A stretch of DNA of 64,000 bases, from contig JBGCFY010000113.1 of the NCBI GenBank assembly GCA_045110315.1, forward strand, positions 16,242-80,241, given 5' to 3'. This DNA is from CALFBG01 sp045110315. Lineage in GTDB: Bacteria; Bacteroidota; Bacteroidia; Chitinophagales; Saprospiraceae. The first letter of the stretch is position 1. The number at the start of each line of letters is the position of its first letter. The notes beneath the pieces were generated by a model that ran no database searches, was not told the origin of the DNA, and worked only from the letters and a program-made list of their open reading frames with translations. Both the position numbers and the translations under genes were made by a program. Below, in pieces: positions 44,495 to 51,909 of the stretch.

Positions 44495-46117
44495 ATGCCG
44501 AAATACAATTTCCTTCTTTTATGCTTACTCTGTACTTGTTTTTCCAGTTTGGCGCAAAATGAAAAATTTCCCGGTAAACTAGACTGGGGAAAGAAAATAA
44601 AAGCACCAAAGCGATCTTATTTATCTAAAATATTACTGCACGATTCAATTGGTTTCTACGCCGTACGAGAGACGACGGCTGGACTGGGTGGTGCGCCAAC
44701 AAAAGTATACCTAGAGTATTACAACGATGATAAGAAACTAAGGAAATCAAATAAGATTGACCTCAAGTATTCTGGTAAAAAACGAAGCTACGAAGATCTC
44801 CTTCAACTGGATGGAAACTTATACCTCATGACTTCTTTTTTTAATCGGGCAAAAGAAAGAAACTATCTCTTTGTGCAAGAGGTCAACCCAAGAAGCTTAC
44901 GCGCCAAAAGAAAAATCACCAAAATTGGAGAAATTCCTACTCGCGGCTTAACGGGCACGGGGCTGTTTGATTTTAGCTTGTCTAGAGACAGTACAAAACT
45001 CTTACTTTACAATCAATTACCGACCGGAAAAAAAGACCCTGAAAGTTTTGCCTTCCGCGTCTTCAATGATCAATTTGAAGAAATGTGGTCTAAGGATATT
45101 ATCTTACCGTACAACAATAACCGATTTACGGTAGAAGAATATCGGGTTGACAATCAAGGAAATGTATATTTACTTGGTGTTATTTTTATGGACAAATCTA
45201 AACGCCGTCGGCAGGGCAAAGCAAATTATCAATACGTTATTCTCGCTTATGAAAATAATGGAGAAGATTTTACCGAATATAAAATAGACGAGAACGAAAA
45301 ATTTATTACGGATCTAACTTTTCGGATTGGTAATCGAGGGCAATTAATCTGTGCTGGTTTTTATTCTGAAAAAAGGAGCTACAGTATCAAAGGAACTTGC
45401 TATTTCAAAATTGATCGTAAAAACAAAGAAGTGCTTGACCGTAATTTTCGAGCTTTTGATTTTGAATTTTTAACGGAATATTTTTCGGATCGCAAAAAAC
45501 GTAAAGCGAAGCGCAACAAGGAAAAAGGTAGAATGGATAAGGTTCCCGAAATGTATAACTACGCCTTAAATGACCTTATTATGAGAAGTGATGGTGGCGC
45601 AGTATTAGTCGCCGAGCAGTTCTACATCTACGAGCAAGACGACTTTAATAACTTTGGCGGGAATCGATTTGGGTTTAATAATAATATCCGAACCATTACC
45701 TATTACAATTACAATGATATCATCGTAGTCAATATCAAACCTACGGGAGAAATTGAATGGGCAACTAGAATTCCTAAAAAGCAAACGACGACGGATGATG
45801 GTGGTTATTACTCTTCTTATGCAATGTCGATCATTCGCGATAAAATTTATTTTGTGTACAATGACAATGGTAGGAACTTTAATCTAGATGGCAAAACCTC
45901 CAGTAAGTTTTATAATTTCAACGGAAGATCATCCGTTATTGCCTTGGCGCAAATTAGCAAAGACGGAAGTTTACAGACTTTTCCCATGGCTAGCAATCGG
46001 GATGTAGGTACGCTTGCACGACCTAAAGTATGTAAGCAGATTGGGAAACGAGAAATGCTAATTTACGGCGAACGTGGAAGAAATTACAAATTAGGTAGCC
46101 TCACATTTAATCGATAG
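44495..46117 (+). CDS. Secreted protein of unknown function, 540 residues
   Basis: A signal peptide (1-20, ending FSSLAQ) and a beta-rich body with recurrent motifs of the type LYLMTSFFNRAKERNYLFVQEV, NVYLLGVIFMDKSK and AVLVAEQFYIYEQDD. This suggests a propeller-like fold such as those seen in Bacteroidota exported proteins, ending without a T9SS sorting domain. Stretches are rich in N, Y and F (about 385-410). I do not recognise a family. It stands alone between gldN and purN. The position near T9SS genes is suggestive but not evidence of a role there. Confidence 0.7.
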   Translation: MPKYNFLLLCLLCTCFSSLAQNEKFPGKLDWGKKIKAPKRSYLSKILLHDSIGFYAVRETTAGLGGAPTKVYLEYYNDDKKLRKSNKIDLKYSGKKRSYEDLLQLDGNLYLMTSFFNRAKERNYLFVQEVNPRSLRAKRKITKIGEIPTRGLTGTGLFDFSLSRDSTKLLLYNQLPTGKKDPESFAFRVFNDQFEEMWSKDIILPYNNNRFTVEEYRVDNQGNVYLLGVIFMDKSKRRRQGKANYQYVILAYENNGEDFTEYKIDENEKFITDLTFRIGNRGQLICAGFYSEKRSYSIKGTCYFKIDRKNKEVLDRNFRAFDFEFLTEYFSDRKKRKAKRNKEKGRMDKVPEMYNYALNDLIMRSDGGAVLVAEQFYIYEQDDFNNFGGNRFGFNNNIRTITYYNYNDIIVVNIKPTGEIEWATRIPKKQTTTDDGGYYSSYAMSIIRDKIYFVYNDNGRNFNLDGKTSSKFYNFNGRSSVIALAQISKDGSLQTFPMASNRDVGTLARPKVCKQIGKREMLIYGERGRNYKLGSLTFNR

Positions 46118-46186
46118 CTTTGCAACAATTTTTCTGATCGAAGTAGACTTCCTTTTCAACCTATTCACTAAAACTGCCATTACAAC

Positions 46187-46750
46187 GTGACTAATATCGC
46201 TATTTTTGCCTCGGGTACCGGATCAAACGCACTAAAAATTATTCAACACTTTGAGCAACATCCTCAGATTAATATCCGTTTAGTTGTTTCGAACAAAGCG
46301 AAAGCTTACGTTCTAACAACCGCTGCAAAATATGAAATTCCCACACTAATACTTCAACGCAAAAACTTTTATGAATCGGAACAACTATTAACCGATTTGC
46401 AAGTACATCAAATTGATTTTATTGTGCTGGCTGGTTTTTTATGGCTCATTCCAGCTTACTTGGTCCGTCATTTTCCCAAACGGATCATAAATATTCATCC
46501 GGCTTTACTTCCCAAATACGGTGGAAAAGGGATGTATGGAAAACACGTTCACGAAGCTGTTTATCAAGCAAAAGAGTCAGAAACGGGAATTACGATTCAC
46601 TATGTGAATGAACAGTACGACGAAGGAAATATTATTTTTCAAGCGCGTTGCGCCCTTACACCACAAGACACACCACTAGAGATCTCCAAAAAAATACAAC
46701 AGTTAGAGCATCAACACTTTGCAAAAGTCATTGAAGATTTATTGGATTGA
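46187..46750 (+). CDS. purN: Phosphoribosylglycinamide formyltransferase
   Basis: It adds the formyl group from 10-formyl-THF to GAR in purine synthesis. 187 residues from a GTG start at 46187, the right length for PurN. Visible motifs are FASGTGSN (phosphate loop, residues 7-14), catalytic Asn102 and His104 in INIHPALLPKYGGKGMYG, and Asp145 in NEQYDEGNII. The gene stands alone. The next gene starts 228 bases later with its own leader. Confidence 0.95.
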   Translation: MTNIAIFASGTGSNALKIIQHFEQHPQINIRLVVSNKAKAYVLTTAAKYEIPTLILQRKNFYESEQLLTDLQVHQIDFIVLAGFLWLIPAYLVRHFPKRIINIHPALLPKYGGKGMYGKHVHEAVYQAKESETGITIHYVNEQYDEGNIIFQARCALTPQDTPLEISKKIQQLEHQHFAKVIEDLLD

Positions 46751-46978
46751 TATTTGTATAAAATATAATTCGTTCTTTGACCAATTTCGGGATTCCCCAA
46801 AAGGAATTAAAGGAAGCAAGTCTATTAGGCTTAATTTCCACTTTTGTAACGAAGAAATTGTTGAAAAACAACTGAATTCTTTTCGTCATTTTGTGGCACC
46901 ACGTCGCCAATGACGCAAGGTATTTTGTGCGTGGATCCGTGCAAAGCACCTTTCTTACTTTGTAAATATTTTTTGGAT

Positions 46979-49219
46979 ATGAAATACATACTATTTTCTT
47001 TCATTGGATTGCTAAGTTTTGCGGTAAACGCACAAGAGAAAATGAGTTGGCGCCAGCATCAAAAACTAGCCAATAATTTCCTCAAGCAAGGTCAGTACGC
47101 CGAAGCTGGAGAAAACTATCTCCTCGCATGGAAACAGAAAACAAAAAAGAAAAATTTAGCTTACCAAGCGGGTAAGGCTTTTTTGCAAATAAAAGATTAT
47201 CGCAAAGCAGCCGAGGCTTTCGCCCACATCAAAAAAGAATTAAAAGATTTTCCTTTAATTGGATTGGAATACGGTCGTTGTCTTAAGCAAGATGGTCAAT
47301 ATCAAGCGGCTTCTGATGCCTTGGTTTATTTTATAAATGCTTACCAGCGAAAGGATCGGGCACTCATTGCTCAGATTGTACAAACTGAAGTTAAGGGTTG
47401 CGAGCAAGCCATTAAAGCACTCGCTGAAGATCCGCACGCTGCAACCGTTGAATTAGCGCTGCTCGGTGAAAATATCAATACACCCGCCGCTGAATTTGCG
47501 CCCATGTCTTTTTCGGATGATGTATTGTACTTTACTTCAACCAGCGAAAAGCAAGTAAAAATATATCGAACACAACTACAAGATGGGAATTGGATCAAAG
47601 CGACTGCGCCGAGTAGTTTCCCAAAAATTACGGAGGCAAATTACGGAAATGGTACCTTGAGTCCAGATCACAAACGCTTCTATTTCACCATTTGTAAAGA
47701 AGAAAAAAACTGGGAAGGCGTTTACGCAAAATGCGAAATTTTTGTCACACAGCGTAAAAATGATCAATGGACAACGCCCGAGAGACTAAGAGATTACATC
47801 AACATGAAACGCAGCAATACGACGCACCCTTTTGTGACTCAAGTTGGAAATAAGGAAATACTTTATTTTTCTTCCGACCGAGAAGGTGGAGAAGGCGGGA
47901 TGGATATTTGGTGTACGAGTCGAAATATTTCGAGCAACGCATTTGATTTTAGCTTCCCTGAAAACTTAACAAAAATTAATACCATTGGAGACGAAATTAC
48001 CCCTTCGTACGATACAACGGAAGGCTTTTTATATTTTAGTTCTAACGGACTAGTCAGTTTTGGTGGTTTTGATATCTTTCGAGCGACGGGCAAAGCAGCG
48101 CATATTGGTAGCCCAGAAAATATGGGTTTGCCAATCAATTCTCCTGCGGATGACTACTATTATATCCGCAAGGTTTCAGGACAAGGCGGTTATTTAAGTT
48201 CTAACCGCTTATTTGGTTTAGAAAAAATAACGACCACGCAAGAAGATCTTTTCAGTTTTTCTGCACCCAGTAAATCTTTTTTAGCGAGTGGTAAAATTCT
48301 GGATAAAAAGACCCAAGCTCCCGTAAAAGGTGTCGCCTTGCGGCTTTACGAAAAGTTAAGTGATGGAAGAAAACGTTTGCTGACCCAGAAAAACTTTGAC
48401 GATGGTCAATATGAATTGGCTTTATTACCACATAAGAGCCTTTCTTTAGCATGGACGAAAGAAGGTTTTCTCAGTGATAGCTTTGATTTTCAAACGGGCG
48501 ATCCAGCAACGGCTAAAACCTTGATTCACGATATTATTTTAGAACAAAAATCAACGCAACAGTCTGCCATCGTTAGTCTGTCAAAACCCGTTTTTGCCCC
48601 TAATACAACGACGAGTCCACCAGTAACTACCAGTTCGAAGCAGGCAATTACTTCCCGTTATACCACTCAAGATACCAAGACCAGTACGGAGCTACGCAAT
48701 ACTAGTTTTTCAACTGGAACCACCAGTGCGCACGCCAATAGCTTGCCGAGTCAACGAACCAGCTCGGATCAAGCGGCTACAAATCCTTCTTTGGGTGTAC
48801 AAAAGATTAAACCAAATCAGTCGACGACTCCCATTGCCACCAAAACAAATACCAACACCACAATTGATCGTTCTAGAGCTACTATCGTTTCTAACCCAAC
48901 AAGCTATACGATGGAACCTCGAGATGGAATCGCGGTTAAAACTTCGGCACCGCGCCACGAGGGTATTTATTATAAAGTACAGATTATTGCCGTAGGTAAA
49001 TATTCGGAGCGACACAATCGCTATAATAGTATTAGACACCTCGGCAGATTAGATACAGAATTAATTATTGAAAAAGGCTGGACTCGAGTTTTGCTGGCGG
49101 ATTATTACAGTGTTGAAGAGGCTAGGAAAGTAGCGCTCGAAGCTCGTCAGCAAGATCAATTTTTTGAAGCTTACGTTGTGCGATACAAAAATGGTCGTCG
49201 TATGGGAAGAGCGAAATAA
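46979..49219 (+). CDS. PorE-like TPR/PD40 protein with a C-terminal SPOR domain
   Basis: 746 residues from the ATG of MKYILFSFIGLLSFAVNAQ. An upstream in-frame ATG at 46910 would spoil the signal peptide. TPR-like helices (about 25-140) precede PD40/WD40-like beta-propeller strands (about 165-430; LYFTSTSE, FYFTICKE, LYFSSDREGGEGGMDIW, LYFSSNGLVSFGGFDIF). A carboxypeptidase-regulatory-like beta domain (about 440-535) and a Ser/Thr/Gln-rich linker (about 540-660) follow. The end is a SPOR domain (about 662-740; YYKVQIIAVGKYSE ... VLLADYYSVEEARKVA). PorE of the T9SS has the same order but ends in an OmpA-like peptidoglycan-binding domain. SPOR binds denuded peptidoglycan and may replace it here. 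Confidence 0.85.
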   Translation: MKYILFSFIGLLSFAVNAQEKMSWRQHQKLANNFLKQGQYAEAGENYLLAWKQKTKKKNLAYQAGKAFLQIKDYRKAAEAFAHIKKELKDFPLIGLEYGRCLKQDGQYQAASDALVYFINAYQRKDRALIAQIVQTEVKGCEQAIKALAEDPHAATVELALLGENINTPAAEFAPMSFSDDVLYFTSTSEKQVKIYRTQLQDGNWIKATAPSSFPKITEANYGNGTLSPDHKRFYFTICKEEKNWEGVYAKCEIFVTQRKNDQWTTPERLRDYINMKRSNTTHPFVTQVGNKEILYFSSDREGGEGGMDIWCTSRNISSNAFDFSFPENLTKINTIGDEITPSYDTTEGFLYFSSNGLVSFGGFDIFRATGKAAHIGSPENMGLPINSPADDYYYIRKVSGQGGYLSSNRLFGLEKITTTQEDLFSFSAPSKSFLASGKILDKKTQAPVKGVALRLYEKLSDGRKRLLTQKNFDDGQYELALLPHKSLSLAWTKEGFLSDSFDFQTGDPATAKTLIHDIILEQKSTQQSAIVSLSKPVFAPNTTTSPPVTTSSKQAITSRYTTQDTKTSTELRNTSFSTGTTSAHANSLPSQRTSSDQAATNPSLGVQKIKPNQSTTPIATKTNTNTTIDRSRATIVSNPTSYTMEPRDGIAVKTSAPRHEGIYYKVQIIAVGKYSERHNRYNSIRHLGRLDTELIIEKGWTRVLLADYYSVEEARKVALEARQQDQFFEAYVVRYKNGRRMGRAK

Positions 49220-49240
49220 TAGATTTTATAGTTGTTTTAT

Positions 49241-49281
49241 CATTCCTCCGAGCAAGAAAAACTATCTTCCTCGGAGGAATG
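49241..49281. terminator. Bidirectional hairpin between convergent genes
   Basis: A perfect 12-bp stem CATTCCTCCGAG / CTCGGAGGAATG with a 17-base loop. T runs are weak, so the effect may be modest. Confidence 0.55.
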
Positions 49282-49293
49282 CTCATTTTGGAG

Positions 49294-50196
49294 CTAAGTC
49301 AATAAGGCTCCGAAGCGTGCTTGGAAGCCCGCAAGACCTTGTAAACCGCCGGTATGAATGGCTAAAATATTTGCTCCTTTAGGAAAATATCCTTTTCCAA
49401 TCAAATCAAAAATTCCATACATCATCTTTCCGGTATAAATAGGATCAAGTGTAATACTTTGGCGGTGTTTAAACGCATTCATAAACTCAATCAATTCCGT
49501 TGTATGCTTCGCGTAACCACCAAAATGGTAGTCGAAATTGATTTTCCAATTTTCGTATTTTCTACCATTAAAAGAAGTCATTAAGGTTGCCACTTCCTTC
49601 TGTAGAAAATCACCTTTCAGCGCCGAAAAACCAAGCACCTGACGAGCAGAATCATTATCTAGTGCCGTAACCATTCCAGCAATTGTTCCACCAGTCCCAC
49701 AAGAAACACAGTAATAATCAAACGGTTTGGTCAGGCTCGTGATAATGGCTTGACAACCTTTGATGGCTAAATTATTCGTTCCACCTTCCGGCAAAATATA
49801 ACTTGTCGCTAAGGGCAAGTCTAATTGTTCGAGTGCCGTAGTTTTATTGCGATACACAGAGCGACTAACAAAGTGTAAAAGCATCCCTTGTTTCTCTGCA
49901 AATTGTAGTGTAGGATTTAAAACCGCTGGTCGTTCCCCTCTGATAATCCCGATTGTTTTTAATTGGTACAATGGTCCTGCTGCGGCTACTGCGTGAATAT
50001 GATTGGAATAAGCACCGCCAAAACTAATCAAATGAGTTTTACCTTCTGCTTTCGCTGCGGCTAAGTTGTAAAAGAGCTTTCGCCATTTATTACCCGCGAT
50101 GATTGGATGCACTAAGTCTTCTCGTTTCATCCATAGTTCCACTTGATTCGCCTTGATAAAGTCGGTCTCTATGCGATCGATCCTATTCTTTTCCAC
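49294..50196 (-). CDS. PLP-dependent D-cysteine desulfhydrase / ACC deaminase-like enzyme
   Basis: 300 residues, fold type II PLP enzyme. The PLP Lys lies in LVHPIIAGNKWRKLFYNL. The SFGGAYSNHIHAVAAAG segment binds the substrate carboxylate, and the phosphate loop is CGTGGTIAGM. The family includes D-cysteine desulfhydrase and ACC deaminase. Length and sequence favour a D-cysteine desulfhydrase-like role (forming pyruvate, ammonia and sulfide), but the substrate is not fixed. It stands alone. Confidence 0.88.
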   Translation of the reverse strand: MEKNRIDRIETDFIKANQVELWMKREDLVHPIIAGNKWRKLFYNLAAAKAEGKTHLISFGGAYSNHIHAVAAAGPLYQLKTIGIIRGERPAVLNPTLQFAEKQGMLLHFVSRSVYRNKTTALEQLDLPLATSYILPEGGTNNLAIKGCQAIITSLTKPFDYYCVSCGTGGTIAGMVTALDNDSARQVLGFSALKGDFLQKEVATLMTSFNGRKYENWKINFDYHFGGYAKHTTELIEFMNAFKHRQSITLDPIYTGKMMYGIFDLIGKGYFPKGANILAIHTGGLQGLAGFQARFGALLT

Positions 50197-50392
50197 CTTT
50201 TTTATTTAAATGTTAAAACATTAATGTCTCCATTTTCATGTTGAAGTTGTTCGCTTACTTTTCCCTTCCTCTTACTGCTTAAAGGTATCTCATTTGGTAA
50301 AAGTCTCATAAAATAAAAATTTCTCCTTCAAATTATCTACAGAAGCTCAAATAAACATATTTTATTAATGATAATTTATATTTTTAAATATC

Positions 50393-50407
50393 TGGCATTG
50401 TTATTGC
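50393..50407 (+). promoter_or_regulatory. Sigma-54-type promoter for the RiPP-like peptide gene
   Basis: TGGCAT-N5-TTGC: GG at 50394-50395 and GC at 50406-50407 are exactly 10 bases apart, as in -24/-12 promoters (consensus TGGCAC-N5-TTGCA). It predicts a start near 50419 and a leader of about 210 bases. The stretch 50197-50392 holds nothing else I recognise. Confidence 0.5.
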
Positions 50408-50631
50408 CTTATATATTACATAAATTTAGATGTAATTTTCAATTTACACAATATAGTTTTTACAAGACAGCAGTTTATACAAACGATTTATTTTCTCCCC
50501 ATTAAAAGAATTTATCAAGTCCTTTTTTTTGATGTCACAAGCATAAACATTTGTCTCTTACTTTAAAGGATTCGAAAAACTATATTGAAGTACATAAGTT
50601 GCCACTTCATAAACACTAAAAAGATATACAG

Positions 50632-50751
50632 ATGAAAAAGTTGAAGCTAACTACTTCGGACATAAAGGTAAAAAGTTTTGTAACGAGTACGCCGGATCGT
50701 ACGCAACAAGCCAGCGAAAGAAATGGTGGTGGTTACACTTGGGTAGGATAA
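50632..50751 (+). CDS. Orphan RiPP-like precursor peptide (39 residues)
   Basis: MKKLKLTTSDIKVKSFVTS opens the peptide. The MKKLKL start and the I-x-V-x-SFVTS block resemble the leader of Bacteroidota pinensin-type lanthipeptide precursors (L-x-V-x-SF-x-T). The C-terminal part is Arg/Gln-rich and then ERNGGGYTWVG. A GGG run could be a cleavage point with YTWVG as a short core. There is no Cys, so lanthionine rings are not possible. Too short for automatic calls, it is supported by an upstream -24/-12 site and a strong downstream terminator that leave room for only this gene. No LanB/LanC-like, protease or transporter genes are nearby, so any modification enzymes must lie elsewhere. It could instead be a signalling peptide. 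Confidence 0.6.
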   Translation: MKKLKLTTSDIKVKSFVTSTPDRTQQASERNGGGYTWVG

Positions 50752-50799
50752 GATGATCTTACGCTAAAACTAGTGACCGTTAATTCGGTTCGCTATGGG

Positions 50800-50838
50800 A
50801 AAGGTTGTTTCGATTTACGAAACAACCTTTTTTATTTT
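50800..50838 (+). terminator. Terminator of the RiPP-like peptide gene
   Basis: A perfect 13-bp stem AAAGGTTGTTTCG / CGAAACAACCTTT with loop ATTTA, then TTTTATTTT. Confidence 0.92.
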
Positions 50839-51123
50839 ACCCTGCCGGAAAAGAATAGAGGCAAGCAAACGCGCGCTAAAAATAAGCGCCAAAAAATAAT
50901 GGATTCAAACATTTTATATTTTTTCATATATATATGCAACCTCTAAAAAAAAACGGCGTATCATAATACAACAAGCATAAACAAAGATTTTGTTACAGCA
51001 AAATAACATTAGCAAAACGAAAAATTAAATTGATACAAAGCATCATGATATTTGAACTATACCGAAAATATTAGAACCTTAGATAAATTCCCCCAAATGC
51101 TTCGCTTTTTTAAAGTGAGGTGT
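50839..51123. other. Gene-free interval ending at a terminator
   Basis: Stops are dense in all frames, and only frames of 10-18 codons occur. The strong terminator at 51124 suggests that a short RNA ends here, but I see no convincing promoter. Confidence 0.4.
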
Positions 51124-51151
51124 GACCACCCCCCGGGTGGTCTTTTTTTTT
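51124..51151 (+). terminator. Strong orphan terminator
   Basis: A perfect 8-bp G/C-rich stem GACCACCC / GGGTGGTC with loop CCC, then nine or more T. No annotated plus-strand gene precedes it. Confidence 0.88.
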
Positions 51152-51281
51152 GAGCCAAATAGTAATTTAGCAGGTAGAAATTGTTGAGAAATGATCTTTA
51201 CACAACGGCTATGTTTCAAGCGTACACTTATTAAAAAATAAAAAATTTGTTTTCGAAAAAATAGCTACATTCTTAAGACTT

Positions 51282-51297
51282 TGGCACCCAATTTGCA
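51282..51297 (+). promoter_or_regulatory. Consensus sigma-54 promoter without an adjacent gene
   Basis: TGGCAC-CCAAT-TTGCA: both boxes match the consensus fully and the spacing is exact (GG 51283-51284, GC 51295-51296). It predicts a start near 51308. The next 300 bases have no coding frame and end in a terminator at 51596-51633. Confidence 0.65.
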
Positions 51298-51436
51298 AAT
51301 TAAGTTTTTATAATATGTTAAAGTAAAATTGTAAGTATTCCTTCCTTTTTGTAAAGAATATTTTCCGCGATTTCACCTTGGCACGTAACCACTTCTGAAA
51401 GCCCGAGAATACAACCCTGTATACCATAAAAAACCA

Positions 51437-51464
51437 AGAGTACGTATTTTGTACTCTACCTTTG
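51437..51464 (+). promoter_or_regulatory. Palindrome overlapping a Bacteroidota -7 box
   Basis: An exact inverted repeat AGAGTAC-GTATTTT-GTACTCT (51437-51457) runs into TACCTTTG (51457-51464), a TAnnTTTG box. This geometry is what a repressor operator over a promoter would look like. Confidence 0.5.
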
Positions 51465-51471
51465 ACTTCGT

Positions 51472-51633
51472 TATTTTGAAGGAGTAACTACTTAGCAACT
51501 CCCGCTCAAAATACAGCATCGGCTATTATTTTTATTATTTTGACAGATAGTTGGTGTGTTTTAAACATATCGAGAGAACAACAAACATTCATCCATCCCG
51601 GAGTCTATTTAATCCCAGACTTCGGGATTTTTT
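51472..51633 (+). ncRNA. Candidate small non-coding RNA
   Basis: This is the stretch from the -7 box at 51457-51464 to a terminator, about 160 bases with no ATG-led frame. Its 5' part can fold as TTTTGA-GGAGT ... ACTCC-TCAAAA (about 51474-51511). It does not match an RNA family I know. It could also be an attenuated leader of the 51910 gene, now split off by the family A insertion. Confidence 0.4.
51596..51633 (+). terminator. Terminator of the candidate small RNA
   Basis: An 11-bp stem TCCCGGAGTCT / AGACTTCGGGA (one G-T pair) with a 10-base loop, then TTTTTT. Confidence 0.82.
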
Positions 51634-51674
51634 ATTTTGACTATTTAATCCCTATCTTTAGGTTAAATCCATTG

Positions 51675-51838
51675 TAAGTACTAAGACCAATTAATTCACT
51701 GATTAACTGGCAGCATCTTTTGAGCAGTCTCTTCGTTACTCAAAGCCTTCCTAAGCAAAGGCTAGGGTGGTTTTCGTGCCTCGATACTACTCAAAATCTA
51801 ACACAACTTAATGGTAAAAAATTTTGTCTTAGTACTTA
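51675..51838 (+). mobile_element. Full-length family A MITE-like element (164 bp)
   Basis: Inverted ends TAAGTACTAAGAC(C) / (T)TTGTCTTAGTACTTA and an interior homologous to the reverse complement of 37015-37201. The inner hairpin is decayed (CCTAAGCAAAGGCTAGGG). It sits 71 bases upstream of the acyl-CoA oxidase start. No coding capacity. Confidence 0.8.
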
Positions 51839-51909
51839 ATAAACTTATACCTACCTAATATTGTTATTAAGTTGAGTGTAAATTTGTTCTTCGCCAAAAC
51901 CTAATCAAG

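Noticed and set aside
46894..46908. Sigma-54-like site before the PorE-like gene (TGGCAC-N5-CGCC)
   Set aside because: The -24 box is good but the -12 box lacks TTGC.
51379..51393. Another TGGCAC in the 51-kb non-coding region
   Set aside because: It is followed by CACT at the -12 position, with no GC pair.
51541..51575. E. coli-like TTGACA box at 51540
   Set aside because: No -10 at proper distance, and Bacteroidota promoters do not use this consensus.
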